NCBI RefSeq assembly: GCF_041821085.1
Contig: NZ_JBGUAZ010000003.1
Coordinates: 124,001-188,000 of the forward strand
Direction: 5' to 3'
DNA from: Natrinema sp. HArc-T2
GTDB lineage: Archaea > Halobacteriota > Halobacteria > Halobacteriales > Natrialbaceae
Length of the DNA stretch: 64,000 nucleotides
Made by a program: the position numbers and the translations under genes
Notes under the pieces: generated by a model
Told to the model about the DNA's origin: nothing
The model's input: the letters and a program-made list of their open reading frames with translations, nothing else
The model's database searches: none
Shown here: positions 1-8,210 of the stretch, piece by piece
How positions within the stretch are numbered: position 1 is the stretch's first letter
Layout: every line of letters begins with the position of its first letter

Positions 1-2
1 AC

Positions 3-2240
3 CCGACCACGTTCGAAGTGACCGTCCGCCCGGTTCACGACGAGTCTGACAGCGTCGTCTCGCTGCTCGCGCGGGCGACCGACGTCACCGATCGCGCCCG
101 CCTCGAGCACGAACTCCGCGAGTCCGAGAACCTCCATCGGGTGACGCTCAACAACATGACCGACACCGTCCTCATCACCGACGACGACGGGGCGTTTACC
201 TACGTCTGTCCGAACGTCCACTTCATCTTCGGCTACACCGACGACGAGATCCACGAGATGGGGACGATCGACGACTTGCTGGGGCCGGACCTCTTCGACC
301 GCGAGGAACTCAAGGCCGACGGCGTGCTGACGAACATCGAGTGTACGGCCACCGACAGGGCAGGCCGTGAGCACACGCTGCTGGTCAACGTCCGCAAGGT
401 CTCGATTCAGGACGGGACGATCCTCTATAGCTGTCGCGACATCACGACGCGCAAGCGCCGCGAGGAGGCACTGACGGCGTTACACCGAACCACGCGAAAG
501 CTGCTGTACGCCGAAACCGATCGCGAGATCGCCGAGGTCGTCGTCGACGACGCGATGGACGTGCTCGATCTCGAGGCCAGCGCCGCCTACCTGTTCGACA
601 CCGACGAAAACGTGTTACGGCCGGCTGCGTCCTTGCCAGGGATGGAGCGGATACACGGGCCGGTTCGCGACCACCGGGCGTCCGACGACAGCCTTCCCGG
701 CCGCGTCTTCGTCAACGGGGAAACGCGGTTCTTCGCGGACGTTCACGATTCCTCGTTGCTCTCGAATCCCGAGACGGATCTGCGAAGCGCCGCGTACGTT
801 CCCCTCGGCGACCACGGCGTCTTCGTGGCGGGATCGACCGAGCAGGGGACGTTCGACGACGTCTCCCGGGAGCTCACCGACCTGCTGGCGGCGACCGCGG
901 AAGCGGCACTCGACCGGCTCGAGCGCGAACGAACGCTGCGCGAGCGTGATCGCGAACTCAAGCGGCAGAACCGACAGCTCACACGCTTCAACCGAATCAA
1001 CGAGATCATCAGAGAACTCGATCAGGCACTGGTCCGGGCAGAAACCCGCGAGGAGATCGAACACGCCGTCTGCGATCGACTCACGACCGCCGACCGGTTC
1101 TCGTTCGCCTGGATCGGAACCGTCGAAGCCGGCGACCGCCTTGAGTCGCGGGCTCAAAGCGGCACGCTCGACGGACGCGAGTACGTAGACAGCATCTCGC
1201 TTGCACTTTCGGATGCGAGCGAACCAGCCGTCACCACGGCAACCGACCGTGAGACGACCGTCGTCTCGAACGTCGCCGATGGGCTCCGTGATGAACCGTG
1301 GCGGTCGACTGCCCTCACTTGCGGATACCAGTCCGTTATGAGTGTCCCGCTGGCCTACGACGAGTTCTCGTATGGCGTGTTGACCGTCTATGCGGATCAA
1401 CCTGAAGCGTTCGACGACATGATCCAGGCCGTCCTCTCGGAACTCGGCGAGACGATCGCCGCCGCGATCGCGGCGGTCGAGCGCAAACACGCACTGCTGT
1501 CGGATGCGAGCACACGACTCGAGTTCGACGTGACTGACGAGACGTTTCTGTTCGCCCGGCTCGCCCAGCAGGCCGACTGTACCGTCTCGTTCGACGGCGG
1601 CGTTCGCCGGTACGACGACGGCGCGTCGGTGTTCGCGACGGTCGACGGTGCCTCGCCCGAGGCCGTCGCGGCTGTGGCCACAGAGCTCGTCGGCGTCGAG
1701 CGCGCACAGGTCATCAGCAGGGTGGGACGCGCGGGCGGCGACAGCGAGGCAGACACCCCCGACACTGATCGGGACGAAACTGGCGGGACGATCCGGCTGC
1801 AGCTCTCACGGCCCGTGTTCGCCCTCCAGCTCGCGGATCACGGCATCGTGTTTCGAGGGGTCGAGGCGACCCCCTCGAGCGTGCGGGTCGTCGTCGACGT
1901 GCCGAGCTCTGCTGACGTTCGGGAAAGTGTCGACATCGTCTCGAAGACGTTCGCGGACGCCGACCTCCGATCGAAGCGGACCGTCGAGCGGACGTCGCCG
2001 CGGGATTTCCGGTCGGCGCTACGCGACCGCCTCACCGACCGCCAGCTCGAGGTCGTCCAGGTCGCCTACTACGGCGGCTACTTCGAGTCACCACGTGACC
2101 AGTCGGGTAAAGACATCGCTGCGACCCTCGATATTTCTCCAGCAGCGTTCTACCGACATGTTCGGACCGCCCAGCGGAAGCTCTTCGATGTCGTTTTCAG
2201 CGAACTCGGCGTTCCGGCGGTGCCAGCCGATGGTGGTTGA
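3..2240 (+). CDS. PAS/GAF sensor with Bat-type HTH (partial, 5' end outside window)
   Basis: The frame is open to the left edge, so the N-terminus lies upstream of the window; the GTG at 18 is only the first start-like codon seen. Counting from that GTG, the first residues are the tail of one PAS domain. A second PAS domain follows at about 35-145, then a GAF-like domain (about 150-300), a coiled linker rich in Arg/Glu, a second GAF (about 330-490), a Bat-associated domain (about 495-680) and a C-terminal HTH_10 domain (about 680-735, starting LTDRQLEVVQVAYYGGYF). Proteins of this layout are haloarchaeal bacterio-opsin-activator-like regulators that couple small-molecule, light or redox sensing to transcription. 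No kinase domain is visible in the part seen. The ligand and target genes are unknown. Confidence 0.9.
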   Translation, partial: PTTFEVTVRPVHDESDSVVSLLARATDVTDRARLEHELRESENLHRVTLNNMTDTVLITDDDGAFTYVCPNVHFIFGYTDDEIHEMGTIDDLLGPDLFDREELKADGVLTNIECTATDRAGREHTLLVNVRKVSIQDGTILYSCRDITTRKRREEALTALHRTTRKLLYAETDREIAEVVVDDAMDVLDLEASAAYLFDTDENVLRPAASLPGMERIHGPVRDHRASDDSLPGRVFVNGETRFFADVHDSSLLSNPETDLRSAAYVPLGDHGVFVAGSTEQGTFDDVSRELTDLLAATAEAALDRLERERTLRERDRELKRQNRQLTRFNRINEIIRELDQALVRAETREEIEHAVCDRLTTADRFSFAWIGTVEAGDRLESRAQSGTLDGREYVDSISLALSDASEPAVTTATDRETTVVSNVADGLRDEPWRSTALTCGYQSVMSVPLAYDEFSYGVLTVYADQPEAFDDMIQAVLSELGETIAAAIAAVERKHALLSDASTRLEFDVTDETFLFARLAQQADCTVSFDGGVRRYDDGASVFATVDGASPEAVAAVATELVGVERAQVISRVGRAGGDSEADTPDTDRDETGGTIRLQLSRPVFALQLADHGIVFRGVEATPSSVRVVVDVPSSADVRESVDIVSKTFADADLRSKRTVERTSPRDFRSALRDRLTDRQLEVVQVAYYGGYFESPRDQSGKDIAATLDISPAAFYRHVRTAQRKLFDVVFSELGVPAVPADGG

Positions 2241-2357
2241 ATACTGAACCCCTAGTTCCCACCGACGCTAGATAGTTGACGGACAGGTTCATCCTAATAT
2301 GCCTATTATTCCTAAATGCGACGACCACCAGAATCCGACTCATCCATCGTCTCTGCC

Positions 2358-2498
2358 ATGAAAGACATCAAACTCGACCCCAAGACGGAATCGACCTACG
2401 AGTGTTTCGACTGCGGGACCGTCGTCCACGCAACTGCGCCCGATTCCTGTCCGAACTGCGGTGCGGAGATGCGGAATCGCCGAATGCCGGTCGAATAA
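2358..2498 (+). CDS. Rubrerythrin-like zinc-ribbon microprotein
   Basis: A 46-residue protein with two CxxC knuckles, CFDC and CPNC, spaced as in a single zinc ribbon. The internal ATG at 2358 was chosen over the upstream ATG at 2316 because the added 14 residues look non-coding and the AT-rich TATA-like stretch at about 2295-2312 fits a transcription start downstream of 2316. Small zinc-finger proteins of this type are common in haloarchaea and often resemble the rubredoxin-like end of rubrerythrins. No catalytic part is present. A role in protein or nucleic-acid binding is a guess. It lies convergent with the phosphoribosyltransferase gene. Confidence 0.75.
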   Translation: MKDIKLDPKTESTYECFDCGTVVHATAPDSCPNCGAEMRNRRMPVE

Positions 2499-2521
2499 CC
2501 AGACTCGTTGTGAACGGTCCG

Positions 2522-3151
2522 TTAGCCGTCCCGATCGAGATACGCGATCGCTTCTTCGTCGGTTACCTGCCCGAAGTTCCGGTAGTACTGGCCGACAGCA
2601 CGGAAATCCGCTGGCGTCTGCAAAGCGATCACCTCGTCGGTCTCCCGCTCGAGTTCGTCGACCGAGCGGGGTGAGCCGACGGGGACTGCCAGCCCGACCC
2701 AGTCTGCGCCGCTTTCCTGGACTTGCCGGAGGCAGGCCGTTGCGGTCGCCCCCGTCGCGACGCCGTCGTCGACGACTGCGACCCGCTTTCCCTCGAGATC
2801 CGGTAACCCCTCCGTCTCACGGTACCGGTCCGCCTTTTGGCGCGCGTTCTCCGCTTCTTCGGCCCGGACCTCCTCGAGATACTCCTCGGGGACGTCGACT
2901 CGGGCGATCAGATCGTCGTTGTACCAGACGCTGCCGTCGCTTGCGACCGCACCCAGAGCGAGTTCGGGGTTCGCTGGGGCACCCAGCTTGCGCGCGACGA
3001 CGACGTCTAAGTCGGCGTCGAGTGCGTCTGCAACCGGGCGCGCGACGGGTAAGGCCCCGCGGGGAATCCCGAGGACGATGTCGATCTCGAGATCGCGGGC
3101 CTCGAGTTCCGCGGCGAGTCGTTCGCCAGCGTCAGTTCTGTCGTCGAACAT
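2522..3151 (-). CDS. Phosphoribosyltransferase family protein
   Basis: A 209-residue type I phosphoribosyltransferase fold. The PRPP-binding loop is at about residues 126-139 (VAVVDDGVATGATA), with the two acidic residues followed by the glycine and threonine loop expected of the family. A second motif near the N-terminus (GIPRGALPVA) matches the pyrophosphate-loop region of this subgroup. Haloarchaeal proteins of this type are usually annotated only as phosphoribosyltransferases; the base substrate cannot be read from the sequence. It is transcribed separately from the universal stress gene upstream (68 bp gap). Confidence 0.88.
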   Translation of the reverse strand: MFDDRTDAGERLAAELEARDLEIDIVLGIPRGALPVARPVADALDADLDVVVARKLGAPANPELALGAVASDGSVWYNDDLIARVDVPEEYLEEVRAEEAENARQKADRYRETEGLPDLEGKRVAVVDDGVATGATATACLRQVQESGADWVGLAVPVGSPRSVDELERETDEVIALQTPADFRAVGQYYRNFGQVTDEEAIAYLDRDG

Positions 3152-3219
3152 GGTCTAGCAGCAACCTACGATCGCAACCCACTATGGGTTTGTGTCGCAC
3201 ACGTCGAGTGGTCGTGTGA

Positions 3220-3651
3220 TTACTCCTCGTGAACGACGATCACCGTCATCGGTGCACGGCGGACGACCGTCTCGGAGACGCTGCCGAGCATCACCCGATC
3301 GACGCCGTGGCGACCGTGGCTGCCGATGACGATCTGTTCGAACGCCTCGTCGATGGCATAGTCGACGAGTTCCCGGGACGGCTTGCCAGTTTTGAGGACC
3401 GTCTCGAGCGCATGCCCTTCATCAGCCGCCGTTTCCGCGACCGATTCCAGTAGCGCTTCGCCGTGTGCCACTGCATCCTCGTAACCCGGCACTTTCGTCG
3501 TCGAATCGGAAAACGCCGTCCAATATCCCTCCGGCACCTGCACGACGTGAACTGCCGTGATTGCCGATTCGGGAAACTCCTCGAGTGCGTACGCAAGCGC
3601 TGCCTCGGCCTGCGGGGAGCCGTCGATCGCGACCAGCGTCTTCCGTCCCAT
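3220..3651 (-). CDS. Universal stress protein, UspA family
   Basis: A 143-residue single-domain UspA protein. It opens with KTLVAIDGSPQAEAAL, and near the C-terminus carries the ATP-binding signature G-2x-G-9x-G-S (GSHGRHGVDRVMLGSVS), so it probably belongs to the ATP-binding branch. The start at 3651 (MGRKTLV) is preferred; the in-frame ATG at 3666 would add five residues not typical of the family. Its function is cytoplasmic stress adaptation; the specific trigger is unknown. Confidence 0.93.
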   Translation of the reverse strand: MGRKTLVAIDGSPQAEAALAYALEEFPESAITAVHVVQVPEGYWTAFSDSTTKVPGYEDAVAHGEALLESVAETAADEGHALETVLKTGKPSRELVDYAIDEAFEQIVIGSHGRHGVDRVMLGSVSETVVRRAPMTVIVVHEE

Positions 3652-3705
3652 GTCGAAACCTACCACTGGCGTAGACTTAACGACGATTCCCCGATTCCGT
3701 GTCAG

Positions 3706-4386
3706 TCAGTTCGACGTGAGACTCGAGAGGAGCGACCGGTCCGTCGGCTGTCGCCGTCGAAGCCGCCCGCGGACGATCGGCGTCGCCGGAAAGACCCCGA
3801 CGTTCGCCCGCTCGACCTCGAGGACCTCGAACGCATCGTCGGCGACGAACCGTGCGATCGTCTCGCGGTTCAACTGACAGCCACCGGCTGCACGCGACCA
3901 CAGCGGCGTCAACGCATCCTGTGCTCGTGCGCGCCAGCCGTCGTTGCGGACGTGCTCGAGAAAGCGCAGTTCCCCGCCCGGTCGCAGGACGCGGGCGACC
4001 TCCGCGAGCGCCGCGTCGAAGTCGGGGATGGTACAGAAGACCAGACTCGAGAGCACGACGTCGAAGCTGTCGTCGGCGTAGGGTAGCGACTCGCCGCGCG
4101 CGTCACGGAGGTGCACCTGCAGGTCGGCTGTGTCTGCCTTGCGGGCGGCCCGGCGCCGCATCTTCGGGTCCGGCTCGATCGCGTGATACTCGAGGTCGCC
4201 GTCGGCGACGTCGTCGATGTAGGGTACCATCGCGCCGGTGCCGGCCCCGAGATCGAGGACGTTCCCGGCGAGGTCGGCTGCGAGGTACTCGCGGTGGGGG
4301 CCAACCAGGAAGCGGTCGGGCAGCCGATCGTACAGCGCCGCGAACAGGTCGCTCTCGGTCGCGTGCCGTGGATCGCAGTCAGCCAT
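3706..4386 (-). CDS. Class I SAM-dependent methyltransferase
   Basis: A 226-residue methyltransferase. Motif I is VLDLGAGTGAMVPYI at about residues 38-52, followed by an acidic residue at the end of strand 2 (AIEPDPKM), a motif II-like DSFDVVLSSLVFCTI and the post-motif VLRPGGELRFLEHV. This pattern is that of the Methyltransf_11/METTL7-like small-molecule methyltransferases. The start at 4386 (MADCDPRH) is preferred; the frame runs open for another 55 codons upstream, but that DNA includes the promoter region and decayed transposon sequence. The substrate is unknown. The gene end lies 54 bp from the start of the UspA gene. Confidence 0.88.
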   Translation of the reverse strand: MADCDPRHATESDLFAALYDRLPDRFLVGPHREYLAADLAGNVLDLGAGTGAMVPYIDDVADGDLEYHAIEPDPKMRRRAARKADTADLQVHLRDARGESLPYADDSFDVVLSSLVFCTIPDFDAALAEVARVLRPGGELRFLEHVRNDGWRARAQDALTPLWSRAAGGCQLNRETIARFVADDAFEVLEVERANVGVFPATPIVRGRLRRRQPTDRSLLSSLTSN

Positions 4387-4458
4387 GTCAGTACTCGGTT
4401 CACCTACGGCGGCTCGAGTGATATACTGTTGGACGATATTGGGTGTCCGATAGCCGTT

Positions 4459-4804
4459 GTGGGTCCGCAAACACTCCTGTCCGTCGTGCGGGTTCACGGC
4501 GGCAGGGATTGGAATGCAGCATGGAACATCCTTTCTCGCGGTATCAAGCACGTAGGAGCGGGACGCTCCGAATCAACGTCCTCAGAATCGCTCTGCGATT
4601 CTGATGGGCTGCGAAAATCGTTCGCCGATTTTCGAACGCCTGTGGAGACTGCGCTCCCTACGGGTGCCCATTCGGTTCCTGCAAAGCGCGTTTGTCGGGG
4701 GAACCTTGACAGGCTGTCAGGCGGAGTCTGACAACGTCGTGGAAGCAGGAAACCCGACCCGCAAGGAGCGAGCGGAAGCGAGCGAGTAGGGTGGGTCAGT
4801 TCAC
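4459..4804 (+). pseudogene. Decayed 3' end of an IS1341-type TnpB with its right end
   Basis: Several frames together spell the C-terminus of a haloarchaeal TnpB: a zinc-ribbon piece CPSCGFT (about 4470-4492), then in another frame RDWNAAWNILSRGIKHVG (RuvC-III region, Asp then NAAWNIL), TPVETALPTG and VPAKRV, then in a third frame NVVEAGNPTRKERAEASE ending at a TAG at 4787-4789. At least two frameshifts and loss of everything upstream make it a remnant. The sequence GGTCAGTTCAC at the end matches the usual right end of these elements (TTCAC). Two perfect hairpins lie inside, at 4583-4603 and 4612-4634. The right end overlaps the stop codon of the minus-strand gene that follows. Confidence 0.75.
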
Positions 4805-5130
4805 GTCCTCATCGTCGTGTCGGCACTCCGGCAGAGTTCCCGTTCCAGCACTGGTAACTCACGATACCGAACAGTCTGGCTCCTGTCGTCGTACTCGATG
4901 AATCCCTGTGCCGCCAGCTGTGGCAATACAACGTGATGCAGTTTGATGGTGATGTGTCTTCGGTCGTCGCTGATTTCGTCGTGCTCGAGGAGATTCTCTG
5001 TCAGTTCCTCTACCGTAGCAACGTCTTCTTCGGCGGCTACCAGACATCTCATGATCTGGCGACGATACACGCAGGCCAGCGTGTCGTGGACGGCACTCAG
5101 CGTATCGCTATCGATCGATGGGATGTTCAC
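4801..5130 (-). CDS. DUF7344-type winged-helix protein
   Basis: A 109-residue haloarchaeal winged-helix protein starting at GTG (5128-5130). It contains the pattern DTLACVYRRQIMRCL, a central RRHITIKLHHVVLPQLAAQGFIEYD recognition-helix region (given here by its ends, residues about 58-80) and a short C-terminal tail. Such proteins are read as DNA-binding regulators with no known ligand. The stop codon TGA (4801-4803 on the plus strand as TCA) lies within the TTCAC end of the transposon remnant, so the original C-terminus may have been changed by that insertion. Confidence 0.7.
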   Translation of the reverse strand: MNIPSIDSDTLSAVHDTLACVYRRQIMRCLVAAEEDVATVEELTENLLEHDEISDDRRHITIKLHHVVLPQLAAQGFIEYDDRSQTVRYRELPVLERELCRSADTTMRT

Positions 5131-5202
5131 AGCAGTATTTACTCCCCCACTCTACTTGGGAGATGTTATTGAGGGTTCAACTCATATTTATGGTAGAGGG
5201 CG

Positions 5203-5862
5203 TTATCCGAGATCGTGCGCGGACGTGAGCAACACCTGTTCGAGAATTTTTTCGTTACCGCGGCGAATCCGGTTCGAGACGGCCTGTTCGCTAATGTCTA
5301 ATTCCTCGGTCAGATCCTCGAGGCTCGTCTCTCGTGGCGTAGCGAAGTAGCCCCGCCGGGTGGCGAGGACCAGTGCCTCGCGCTGTTCCTGCGAGAGGTC
5401 GAATCGGTGGCCACGCTCGGTCGTTTCGGTCAGTGTGTATGTCTTATCGATGTGAATCGGGAGATCGTGTTCGATAATGAAGTTGTGAAATGACGAGAGT
5501 TTGTCGTGATCGAGAAAGCGCAGTCGGAAGGTCCACTCTTTGCGGCCACGGGCTTCGAGCACGACCGCATCGCTCGCTGCGATGGCCTCGATGAGGTCGG
5601 TCGGGTCGTCTTTCCATGCGATCCGATACAGGGCACTGTCTCCCACTTTGTCCAACGCTAGGAACTCTTTGACGGCTGAGTGAGCCTGGACGGTCTCCCC
5701 GAATACGTCGTGGCTCTTGCCGGTCGCCCACACGAACGGCATGGTCATGTCTCCAGTCGGGACAATGCGTTCGAGTTCCAAATGCATGGTATTCTGAGCC
5801 GAGAGAACCTCCCCGAGCTGGAAGTCCTTACTGTTGATAGTGAACTCCAGGATAACACTCAT
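5203..5862 (-). CDS. Bat-type HTH_10 transcriptional regulator
   Basis: A 219-residue protein with a Bat-associated N-terminal domain (about 1-155) and a C-terminal HTH_10 domain (about 160-212) that begins LSQEQREALVLATRRGYF and includes LTEELDISEQAVSNRIRRG. It is the same DNA-binding class as the large sensor at the left edge of the window but lacks PAS and GAF domains. Target genes are unknown. The TATA-like stretch at 5866-5872 is only a few bases upstream of the ATG, too close for a normal archaeal promoter for this start, so the promoter assignment is open. Confidence 0.88.
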   Translation of the reverse strand: MSVILEFTINSKDFQLGEVLSAQNTMHLELERIVPTGDMTMPFVWATGKSHDVFGETVQAHSAVKEFLALDKVGDSALYRIAWKDDPTDLIEAIAASDAVVLEARGRKEWTFRLRFLDHDKLSSFHNFIIEHDLPIHIDKTYTLTETTERGHRFDLSQEQREALVLATRRGYFATPRETSLEDLTEELDISEQAVSNRIRRGNEKILEQVLLTSAHDLG

Positions 5863-6043
5863 CCCTTATATCTCCGGGTGCCAACGATGTAGAGGTTTCT
5901 CGGCGCACTACGATGTCTCCCTTTGATGATCTTTAACACACCTCTGCAAGTATAAACGTAAAATGGTGAAAATATCGACGTACTTATCGAATCAATACTC
6001 CAATTTTGTTTCCCTGCTTAACCTCCTAACGAGACGAGACCCG
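5863..6043. other. AT-rich intergenic gap
   Basis: The 181 bp between the minus-strand Bat-type gene and the 3' end of the SDR gene are AT-rich around 5925-6020 and hold no convincing open frame. Presumably it contains the promoter of the Bat-type gene. Nothing else is seen. Confidence 0.5.
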
Positions 6044-6787
6044 TTACGCCAGTCGTCGTTCCCACTCCTCGGCTGGCAGCGATTCGCCGGTGACGCCGTC
6101 TGTTCCCTGTGCGAGCAAGCGCGTGGCCGCGTCGTTCATCACGTCTGGCTCGAGAATCTCCTCTCGTTCCGACTCCGGCAGATGCTCCCAGAAGCCGGTT
6201 TCGACACGGCCACCGGGATCGAGCGCATTGACCGTGATACCGTACTCCTCGAGTTCGGCGGCCTGTGTCCGGGTCAGTCCCTCGAGGGCCCACTTCGAGG
6301 CGACGTACGGCCCCCATTTCGCCGCACCGCGACGGCCCAGGCCCGACGAAATGTTGACGATGGCTCCGCGACCGTTGTCGATCAGTTCGGGGACGACGTA
6401 CTTCGAGAACAGGAACACGCCGGTCACGTTCACGTCCAGAATCTGCCGGAAGTCCGCGGTGTCGACCTCGTGGAGCACGCGCTGTTCACCGTACATGTTC
6501 AACAGTCCGATACCGGCGTTGTTCACGAGGCCAGTCACCGTGCCGTACTCCTCGATCGTCGCGTCGACGACCGCGCGTACCGCAGCCTCGTCGGTAACGT
6601 CCGCTGGCGCGACGAGTATCTCGCCAGCCGCGTCGGCTACGTCGGCGGCGACCGCCTCGAGATCGGCCTCGTTGCGAGCGGTCACCACGACGTTCGCCCC
6701 CTCGCGGGCGAACCGTTTCGCCATCGATGCGCCGAGTCCCCGGCTCGCACCGGTGACGATGACCGTCTCTCCGTCGAGTGTCGTCAT
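6044..6787 (-). CDS. SDR family oxidoreductase
   Basis: A 247-residue classical short-chain dehydrogenase/reductase. The NAD(P)-binding glycine motif is TGASRGLG (about residues 12-19), followed by NNAG (about 89-92), the catalytic Ser in IVNISSG and the YxxxK pair in YVASK (about 160-164). It is a cytoplasmic NAD(P)-dependent oxidoreductase; the substrate is unknown. A TATA-like CTTTTTAAG (minus strand, 6811-6820) lies about 27 nt upstream of the ATG, so the mRNA is probably leaderless. It is divergent from the aminotransferase gene, and the two promoters share a 148 bp gap. Confidence 0.93.
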   Translation of the reverse strand: MTTLDGETVIVTGASRGLGASMAKRFAREGANVVVTARNEADLEAVAADVADAAGEILVAPADVTDEAAVRAVVDATIEEYGTVTGLVNNAGIGLLNMYGEQRVLHEVDTADFRQILDVNVTGVFLFSKYVVPELIDNGRGAIVNISSGLGRRGAAKWGPYVASKWALEGLTRTQAAELEEYGITVNALDPGGRVETGFWEHLPESEREEILEPDVMNDAATRLLAQGTDGVTGESLPAEEWERRLA

Positions 6788-6935
6788 AACCGCGGCTACC
6801 GTCGCAGAGAACTTAAAAAGGCCCGTCTATCACGGCCAGTTCGGCCCCCAATCCGACGGCGGCGGTCCGAGTGCCCACGCGAGACACGGCACCGTCTCGA
6901 GTGGTTTTATGCCCGAACGCAGCGGTAGCCACCGT
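6788..6935. promoter_or_regulatory. Divergent promoter region, SDR / aminotransferase
   Basis: Two TATA-like boxes face away from each other: TTAAAAAG at 6813-6820 serves the minus-strand SDR gene and GTTTTAT at 6904-6910 serves the plus-strand aminotransferase. Each is 25-28 nt from its start codon, which is the spacing of leaderless haloarchaeal transcripts. Confidence 0.6.
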
Positions 6936-8003
6936 ATGACCGACGATCGACTCCGGATGACCCCGGGTCCGACCGAGGTGCCAGCAGCCGTCCGCGAGCG
7001 GATGAGCGAGCCGACGCCAAACCCCGACGTCGAACCCGAGTTCTTCGCGTTCTACCGCGACCTGCTCGAGAAGCTCGAAGCGATCTACGGCGACGACGAT
7101 ATCGCGACTCTGGGTGGCGAGGGAATCCTCGGGCTCGAGGCCGCCATCGCGTCGCTGGTCGAGCCGGGCGACCGGGTGCTGTGTATCGCAAACGGCCTCT
7201 ACGGCGAGGGTTTCGCCGACTTCGTCGAGATGGCTGGCGGCGAGGCGGTCGTCTGTGACGCGCCGTGGCGCGAACCGCTGGATCTCGAGGCGGTCGAAGA
7301 CCACCTCGCAGCCGACTCGTTCGACATCGCGACGATGGTTCACTGCGAGACGCCGACGGGTGTGCTCAACGACATCGAGCCGGTTCTCGAACTCCTCGAC
7401 GACCACGACGTCATCAGCGTCGTCGACGCCGTCTCCTCGCTGGGCGGGACGCCGGTCCCAACCGACCGGATCGATGTCTGTCTCGGTGCCTCTCAGAAGT
7501 GTTTCAGCGCGCCCCCGGGCCTGACCGTCTGCTCGATCAGCGACCGCGCGTGGGACAAAATCGAATCCTTCGAGACGCCGAGTCTCTACACCGACCTCGA
7601 GCCCTGGCGAAACGCCGTCGACGAGGAGTGGTTCCCTTACACGCACCTCGTGGCGAACCTCTATGGGTTCGATACCGCAATCGACCTGCTGCTCGAGGAA
7701 GGGCTCGAAGCCGTCTTCGAGCGCCACGAGACGGTCGCAGCGCACTGTCGCGACCGGGCTGCCGACCTCGGGCTGTCGCTGTACCCCGACGGGGCGCAAC
7801 CGTCGCCGACCGTGACCGCCCTCGAACTTCCGGGACGAGCGGAAGCGATTCAGTCAGCGATGGCCGACGACCACGACATCGTCCTCGCGACCGGCCTTGG
7901 CGACCTCGCCGATGACGTGCTCCGGATCGGCCACATGGGTCACAACGCGCGGCTCGATCGCGTCGATCGAACGATGGACGCGCTTGCTGCTGTCCTCGAG
8001 TAG
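6936..8003 (+). CDS. Class V aminotransferase, alanine-glyoxylate type
   Basis: A 355-residue PLP enzyme opening with RMTPGPTEVP, the usual N-terminus of alanine-glyoxylate/serine-pyruvate/phosphonoacetaldehyde aminotransferases. The cofactor-binding Asp is in SVVDAVSSLGG (about 165), and the Schiff-base lysine is in GASQKCFSAPPGL (about 190). The C-terminal domain ends with the RIGHMGH motif typical of the group. The frame is open far upstream, but the start at 6936 fits the TATA box at 6904-6910. It likely transfers an amino group between alanine or serine and a keto acid; the precise pair is not decidable. Confidence 0.9.
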   Translation: MTDDRLRMTPGPTEVPAAVRERMSEPTPNPDVEPEFFAFYRDLLEKLEAIYGDDDIATLGGEGILGLEAAIASLVEPGDRVLCIANGLYGEGFADFVEMAGGEAVVCDAPWREPLDLEAVEDHLAADSFDIATMVHCETPTGVLNDIEPVLELLDDHDVISVVDAVSSLGGTPVPTDRIDVCLGASQKCFSAPPGLTVCSISDRAWDKIESFETPSLYTDLEPWRNAVDEEWFPYTHLVANLYGFDTAIDLLLEEGLEAVFERHETVAAHCRDRAADLGLSLYPDGAQPSPTVTALELPGRAEAIQSAMADDHDIVLATGLGDLADDVLRIGHMGHNARLDRVDRTMDALAAVLE

Positions 8004-8086
8004 GTGTGCAGTCTCGAGTCGCGAGGATCGTCTTCGCTCGACAGGAGAGACACGGCAGCGCCCGGAAGTCGTGTTCGTCCGTCGGG

Positions 8087-8116
8087 CGATACTGTCTTCA
8101 TGTCACTACAGTATCG
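8087..8116. repeat. Perfect inverted repeat, 9 bp arms
   Basis: CGATACTGT at 8087-8095 and ACAGTATCG at 8108-8116 are perfect inverted copies with a 12-base spacer. It lies downstream of the aminotransferase stop (8003) and just upstream of the AT-rich TATA region (8130-8146) of the next gene. It could be a terminator hairpin or an operator. Confidence 0.5.
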
Positions 8117-8210
8117 TCTGCCATCGCCCCCGTTTTATATATTATTCTGGTGTGCGAGCGTGTGGGTCGACTCGACAACGCTGCGACGGAGCGCTCGAGT
8201 GACATGAGTC

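Noticed and set aside
4387-4731. Plus-strand frame through the start of the methyltransferase and the TnpB remnant
   Set aside because: The part opposite the methyltransferase is a shadow; only the TnpB-like pieces are real, and they need frame changes.
6090-6935. Long in-frame extension upstream of the aminotransferase, antisense to the SDR gene
   Set aside because: It lies opposite an intact SDR gene, has low-complexity Ser/Arg/Thr translation and no family, and the TATA box at 6904-6910 places the start at 6936.
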